A stretch of DNA of 64,000 nt from Myrica gale (taxonomy: Eukaryota > Streptophyta > Magnoliopsida > Fagales > Myricaceae), in assembly GCA_963930655.1 (NCBI GenBank), contig OZ005606.1, positions 14,217,501 to 14,281,500 of the forward strand, in the 5' to 3' direction. The position numbers and the translations under genes are program-made. Below, in pieces: positions 58,250-64,000 of the stretch. Under the pieces are notes generated by a model, which was not told the origin of the DNA, searched no databases, and saw nothing but the letters and a program-made list of their open reading frames with translations. Numbering within the stretch: the first letter of the stretch is position 1; every line of letters starts with the position of its first letter.

Positions 58250-58694
58250 ATGTAAAAATGTTGGTATACGCAGAAAATCCGTCTCCAGACCCAAACTGGA
58301 CTATTTCAGGACTATATTTTTACCCGCGTTCTCATCAACTCCTGCTCCAGCCTCAAAATCTTCTAACATGTCTCTCATATCATCATTTATGTTTCCCTAA
58401 GAGTCCTCGCTGCCCGGTTCAGGTTCTAAATTCACCACCCGATTAGGAACTTCTGAAATTGACTCCGTGAAATACCCAATGAGTGTAACTCTGGTCAAAC
58501 ACAATTATGAATAAATAATCTTCCATCTCGTCCACATGTTGGAACAACACATTCTTACATCTCTTACATGAACATCTTATCAGACCCCTACTATCTGCAT
58601 AACTACGGGCAACACTAATAAAATCACGAACACCATCACTATACTTCGCACTTTTGAGTCTATCATAAATCCAGCTCTTATCCATATTGTTCAT
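58250..58694 (-). pseudogene. CACTA (En/Spm) transposase N-terminal fragment (transposase-associated domain)
   Basis: From ATG at 58694, MDKSWIYDRLKSAKYSDGVR, then IRCSCKRCKNVLFQHVDEM and FHGVNFRSS, match the transposase-associated domain at the N-terminus of plant En/Spm transposases. After a frame change the next family words appear, NDDMRDMLEDFEAGAGVDEN near 58370-58310. A stop codon and the end of similarity by about 58250 show a truncated gene. The main transposase domain is absent. Confidence 0.8.
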
Positions 58695-60485
58695 TCAAAG
58701 ACGAAAATACAAACAATAATGCAAACAATGGGGACATTCATACTCAACTCTAATTTCTTCAGGTGATAGGTCGTATCCCATTCAAGTTTACAATATCACG
58801 TACTGCACATAATTGACTCGAGTATTGTGATCGATGCTTTAGAAATTTCGACAGCATTTCCCCCCAGTCCCCAGATACATGCCTACAACATTGAGCCTAA
58901 ACACCCACCATTTAAGGCAAGTGTGTAAGCTCAATGCTAAATGTGTATCTAAAGGACAAAAGGAGATTTGCATCGAAATTTCTAAACACATCTGTCACAA
59001 TAGCAGATACATGCACATTACGCATATTGTAAACTCAAAATGTCCATAACGTGGACAATTCAAGAATTACATTCAGTTCGTTATCCGAACTTCGTGTAAT
59101 TCTTAAACGGGGTCTAAGGCTACTAAATGAATGCATGACATAACAACAAATATCGTTCGGACGTAAGATAATCGTTCGAACCATACATATAAACGTTCGA
59201 ACGCGTTTTGCAAAAAGTCCGAACAAAAAATAGAGTCCAGACTGCGATTATCGAACAAGACAATTCTTTGAGGCACAGACTCTATTTTCAGCCCAACATC
59301 TTTTCAAAATCAACCCAAATCACAAACACTTTAATATAAACACATCACAACCAACCCCAAACTCCATTACTATCATTTTAGACCCTAAAATTTCGAAAAA
59401 CACATGCTTTCATAGATTAAGATACATACTTTTCATCCTAAAACAATTTAATATAAAAACCACTAACCTCAAATGCAATCTAATTTCAAATTCTAAAAGA
59501 CATGCTCCTTTCACACCCTCTTCAATGAGATTGGACGCCCAAAATCAGCTCTCCGCTTCTCCTCGTGCTCAAATCTCTCGTTTACTTTGTTTTCCCGTTT
59601 TTCCTCCACTGTCTGCGAATTTGTAACTTTCATACGCTTGAATACCGTTCGGACACAACAAAGGAAGTTCGGACGCATACGTGTATTAGTTTTCGAGGGA
59701 ATTCATGCCGCCAAAATTTCATATACGTCCGTACTCCCTATTACAGTTCAACACATCGTTTTAGTAATTCTCAAACGACAATGTATGCTCATTAACATAG
59801 ACGTTCGGACTGTCCAATACCGTCCAAACACTACCTTACATCACACGAGACCGTTTAGGAAATACCAAGACGATAGCTTCTGATAATAAACAATCACGTC
59901 CGCGCGATTTTTTGAATTTCAGACGTCCCGACCGTAGAAACAAGTGTTCGGACGGTTTGTTTTATATAATACGACACCGTTCGAGCTTACATTAAATAGT
60001 CCGGATGGATACATTAACGTCCGAACGGTTTTGAACGGTTTTGATGTTTTTTTTCATTTTTTAATTAACTTTATTAGTAAGTTTTAAATAACCAAAGTTA
60101 GCTAATAATGTAAATAATCTTAAGTGGATTAAGTTCTAATATCAATATTTTTTTGAATGAGTGTACCGAAATTAGAAACGTAACATTAATTAACATATTG
60201 TATTAAGTTCTAATAAATATAAATAACATAACTAAAACGACATAAATATATCAAGTATCGTCAAAAAATAATATGAACAAAAACATCAAATAAAATCAAT
60301 ACATATCCACAAAACATAATATAAAAGTAAATTTCCTCAAAACATAATAAAAAATAAACGTGATAATAAAATTAAAGAAATGTAGACTACTGCTCATCAT
60401 CATCATCATCCGTTAGTTTTAGGACGTGACGAACGTGACGAAGGTGCTCCTCTATCAGCACGACCTGCTCAGTCAGAGGAAAGAG

Positions 60486-60674
60486 CTAGGCACTGGTTGA
60501 CATGCCCTTCAGAACCTCCTTAAGCGCAGTGACCTCCTTCTTCCACCCAACGTTCATGTCGGCCACCTTCTGCTCCAAAGCCGTCAGACGACGACTGATA
60601 TCACTGGTCATGCAATGTGTGGGCTGCAAGAACGATTGCATCAGCTGAGACAACTCCGTCATCATATCATGCAT
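60486..60674 (-). pseudogene. Coiled-coil-like C-terminal remnant of the transposon ORF
   Basis: Sixty-two codons with a helical, heptad-like pattern (SRRLTALEQKVADMNVGWKK) lie downstream of the ORF at 60895-61503 on the same strand, separated by stop codons. Its origin in the same element is inferred from position. Confidence 0.4.
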
Positions 60675-60894
60675 CCAACTCAGTCGCTGTGGCCCAAGTC
60701 CCTAGGTCGAGCTCTACCCAGGATCCTCCCCCTTCATTGCCTCCGCAGGCTGCTCTTGTCGTCTTACTCTAGCAACCCGAGCGGCTCGTCACCACCCAAG
60801 TGGAAGTGCCCTCGGCTCGTCACCACCCTTGAGTACCATCATGGCGTGCATGACCTGGGTCAGAAGAATCTCATGCGACAATGAAATCGTAGCA

Positions 60895-61503
60895 TCAGTC
60901 TTTTAAGGCCTCTGTACGAATGGACTGGTAGATGTATGATGCTATATCAACAAGTAGCCCCCGTACAACTACCAGGTATAGGAACTCCGCCTGGCTATAA
61001 GACAACTCTGTGGTGTGCTTCTTCGGGTCGATGGAAGAGAATAGGATCAGATGCATGATCCGCCAAAAAGGAAGCAGCTGCCCGTGTACCATATAGGCTC
61101 CGTCCAAAATCACTGTATCATCGCCCAACATGGTCCGGAATACCTCGGCCTTAGTAGGCCGGCCCTCCTCGCTCATTGGTAGGTTTGGGAACGCTGTCAA
61201 ATCTCTCTCGTACCCCAAGAAATTTGCCAGCTCGTCGGGCGAGAATATGATCGGAACATTACAGACAGTGACCTCCATACTAGGCTTCTCGAGGTCCCTC
61301 TCCCGTAATATAGAGCAATTAAACTCTCGCACCATATTTTTTGACGCATAGCCGATCCTGTGGATCAATGTAAGCCAACCTAACCCCTCCACCACCTCCG
61401 GAAGCGTCTGACCCTCAAATGTGAGATCGTTAAAGTCTTCCAACTTGATGTCCCGCTCGACAACAATTGAACGAGACACAATGATCATTGTATGCTGCTC
61501 CAT
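60895..61503 (-). CDS. Putative plant transposon protein (Transposase_32-like ORF)
   Basis: This is an uninterrupted 202-codon frame from ATG at 61503 to a stop at 60895. It contains VERDIKLEDFNDLTFEGQTL, a helical GLGWLTL stretch, YASKNMVREFNCSI, VCNVPIIFSPDELANFLGY and HGQLLPFWRIMHLILFSSID. The order matches the putative plant transposon protein family found in many plant mobile elements. The function of that family is unknown. A second frame with a heptad-like helix (60674-60486; LTALEQKVADMNVGWKKEV) follows after several stops and looks like the old C-terminal part. It sits between motif clusters on the same strand as the transposase fragment at 58694. Confidence 0.65.
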   Translation of the reverse strand: MEQHTMIIVSRSIVVERDIKLEDFNDLTFEGQTLPEVVEGLGWLTLIHRIGYASKNMVREFNCSILRERDLEKPSMEVTVCNVPIIFSPDELANFLGYERDLTAFPNLPMSEEGRPTKAEVFRTMLGDDTVILDGAYMVHGQLLPFWRIMHLILFSSIDPKKHTTELSYSQAEFLYLVVVRGLLVDIASYIYQSIRTEALKD

Positions 61504-63399
61504 CGTTAAAGCTCGAATGGAAGATTGCTCCTCATCAGCCTAGCTGCTGGTACGTGAACGCTTACTCATTTTTTTGAATCTGCACAAAAAAGCGTTCGCA
61601 CGGTTAGAAACACGTCCGAACCAGAACAACGTCGTCCGAACACTAATAATTCAATCCAGACGTATACTTGAAGTGTCTAGACATTATCAAAACGTCAACG
61701 TATCCGTTTTGAAAGTCTAAAAAGTGTTAGAACAGATTTGGATACCCGTCCAAACCCAAAGAAGATAAAAACTATTTAAATTTAACATTAAATCGTTCGG
61801 ACTGCATTGAAAAATGTCCAGACACAATCGAAATGAAAATATATACCATCGAAAGACTTCAAAAAGAGTCCAAACGCCCAAATACAATTTCCGGACGACT
61901 AAATTATGTGTCTTGGACGCTTTCTGGAGGATGACCGAGTTAACTAAGCCATGACAGCGTCCCTCCACCTCCCCCACTTGGCCAAAAATTCAACCAAAAC
62001 ACAAACTAATACACTTAAAACAAACTTAACACTTAACACAATTAATTTCTACGTAAAAATCAATAAAAAACACAATGTACTATGCAAAAAATAGAATTGA
62101 AATTATATATGTAAAACTATAAAAAAAATGAATTTTTTACCATTAAAATTTTGTTAAAAGTAAGCAAAACATACCTAGATGTGATTAGATTCACGAAAGA
62201 GTGATATTACGTCAAGATTTGTGAAGAAAAAACTTGAGTTTTGAGAGATTTTTGAGGAGAAACGGTTTGGTGTTTGTGAAAATGACGAACTGTTCGTCTT
62301 TTGAAAATATGTTGCTAGCGTCTGGACACCACTAGGCCGTTCGGACTCCGTTCTGCACATGTGGCCCATTCAACGTACTTCTTATTAAATGTCAAAATTT
62401 AAACCGTTTAAAAACATTCCATGGTTAACCTAGCAAAAACCGTTCGCACAAACGTCAAGCTGCGTCGTTTAAATTTTAAAACGTCCAAACCTAACAAAAA
62501 TTGTCTGAACTTACGATGACCGTCCCGACATTTCATAAAACGTTTGGACGATGTAAAAAGACGTCCGGGTGTGTTTCGATGAATACCAGCAAAACAACGT
62601 AATTTTATAAACACAAACAACACAACAAACTAAACAATGAACGATATTTAATCGAAATACATGAAATTTATGAAGAATTTTTACCTGAAGTTCCTTGAGA
62701 GATCTCAAATGGATAGTGAAAATGTTTGAGAGAAAAGTTTGAGAGAAGTGAGTGAGTTTGTGATTTTGACAAAGTCTGGCGGTTTTAATGTGCTCAGTAA
62801 CCGTTCGAACGCGTTTGATTAGCGTTCGGACTCGTCTCAAAGGTTATATCAAATTTAACGTCATTAAATATGTCCGATTCGAAAATGTTCTAGAACTTAT
62901 ACGGTTTTGAAGCTTTTTAATTGTCCGGACGGAATCGATGTCATGTGTCTGAATTTTTGCAATGTGGAACCACATGATTCGCTGAAGAAGCATTTATAAT
63001 TGTGCGGACCTTTTATTTACCATCCGGACTAGGGTATTTTTTCCGTTGGAACGCGGTTGACAACGTCCGGACTGAATAGAGTGTTCATGACGATTTTTAA
63101 TTTTTCACTCTATCCTGACGATTATTATTCGTTAGGTAATGTCCGTTCGGATGTTGTATAAAAATAGTCCGGATGGTATTGTAAAAATTGTGACGATTAT
63201 AATTGTCACTTAGTTACGACGATTTGAAATTTATCACCCTGCAACGCATCCGAACGGTTTTCTTGTTCGCCCGGACGTTCTTTTGTCTTTCTGTTACCGT
63301 CCATAGATGGAATTTCTAACCCATTTGTGGTCCCTGATCGTACTAGGAACATATAGTTACATGTCAGATCATAAATGGAGCACAACTTCATGAAACAAC

Positions 63400-64000
63400 T
63401 TCAATTCAAATATGACAAGAGAACTCCATGTATGTCTCTCTTTTTCTTTCTATGGCCAACCCGTGGCCTTCTCAGCTCTATTTGAGCTCCTTGAGTCACT
63501 GACCGTGGCCCTCTTTCAACATAGAACAGCTCTTGCTTTATCAAGTTACATAGAATCCAAACAATGCAACAAGTTTCACACAAAAGACCATACTTTCCAC
63601 AAAAAGAATCATCCTTCATAATCAACTCACACATGCAACGCAAGCAACAAATCTTAAAAATCTTGTGAAAAGTCTAAGGGCAGTAACGTTTATTGCAAGA
63701 AAAAAACACCAAATCTTCTTAAAGGACACACACGGCCATAATTTTCCTCATAACCTACATGTATTTCTCCTTATGGCTGAACACCTCCCCTGCCTCTTTT
63801 CCCTTTCTTCTTTTTCTCTTTTCTTCTCTTCTTTCTCCTTCTCTAGCTTCTCTCTTCTCTCTCTCTCTCGCTTCAGCCGACCAAATGGGTTTGAAATGGC
63901 TTAACACCCTTATTCTCTCATTTAATAGATAGGTTAGTAGGGTTAAAAGGCTAGGCTAAAAGTGCAATAATAAGTTCTTGTTAACAAGTAGGAGCAAATA
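63400..64000. other. Right edge of window, no gene seen
   Basis: A pyrimidine-rich run (63790-63875, TTCTTTTTCTCTTTTCTTCT and similar) followed by GCCGACCAAATGGG resembles the pyrimidine run at 27898-28135 in the gypsy-like element, so this may be part of a related LTR. Overlapping short ORFs are unsupported. Confidence 0.35.

Larger units (their letters stand above)
59040..63285. repeat. Interspersed GTTCGGAC / GTCCGAAC motif array (CACTA subterminal-like)
   Basis: More than thirty copies of CGTTCGGACG-like decamers occur in both orientations, in clusters at about 59070-59220, 59645-60030, 61585-61900, 62335-62580, 62790-62930 and 63000-63275. Many are palindromic (CGTTCGAACG, GTCCGGAC). 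Spacing is irregular at 15-60 bp within clusters. Such dense short motifs in both directions are typical of CACTA subterminal regions, where the transposase binds. Neither CACTA terminus was found. Confidence 0.7.

Noticed and set aside
59040..63285. Possible CRISPR-like array of GTTCGGAC repeats
   Set aside because: Motifs are only 8-10 bp, occur in both directions with irregular spacing and no constant spacers, and lie in a plant genome.

Overview
This is nuclear DNA of a flowering plant, almost certainly a eudicot with a repeat-rich genome. Four protein genes are split by canonical GT-AG introns or have clear plant counterparts. The space between and inside them is AT-rich and filled with LTR retrotransposons, LINEs and small inverted-repeat DNA transposons. 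Nothing bacterial, organellar or CRISPR-like was seen, and the species cannot be named from the sequence.

Layout. An intronless isoprenylcysteine carboxyl methyltransferase gene (ICMT, minus strand) lies at 284-877. From about 1.8 to 14.2 kb there is mostly repeat: a segment also found upstream of FSD3, an ~80-bp tandem array, a Mutator-type MITE, a decayed copia gag, a rearranged SIRE-like LTR element, and a solo LTR with a perfect target-site duplication. The plastid iron superoxide dismutase gene FSD3 (minus strand, 8 coding exons, 269 aa) spans 14293-19320. Two 232-bp palindromic MITEs and an orphan fragment that looks like the C-terminal domain of a TIR-NBS-LRR gene follow. From 24346 to 34987 there is a nested structure. 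A Mutator-like element with ~190-bp terminal inverted repeats and a perfect 9-bp target duplication carries two pieces of a pollen-receptor-kinase-like LRR gene. It has been split by a gypsy-like element, which in turn holds the 3' part of a SIRE-like copia element.

The ribosomal protein gene RPL35A (eL33, plus strand, 4 coding exons) is at 36800-37834. It has site II-type motifs and a telo-box in front and a probable 3' UTR intron behind. The largest gene is PYRD (mitochondrial dihydroorotate dehydrogenase, plus strand, 11 exons, 455 aa), which runs 40544-56427. Its introns are swollen by three LINE remnants and several hAT and PIF/Harbinger MITEs, yet every splice junction is intact and in phase. 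The right end (58.2-63.3 kb) is an En/Spm (CACTA)-related region with a transposase-associated domain, a plant-transposon-protein ORF, and dozens of copies of a GTTCGGAC/GTCCGAAC motif in both orientations.

The four genes are independent housekeeping genes: prenyl-protein methylation, plastid superoxide removal, translation and pyrimidine synthesis. No pathway cluster is evident. The most notable points are the captured-gene MULE with its nested insertions, the duplicated leader/promoter-like segment shared by ICMT and FSD3, and the GTTCGGAC motif array.
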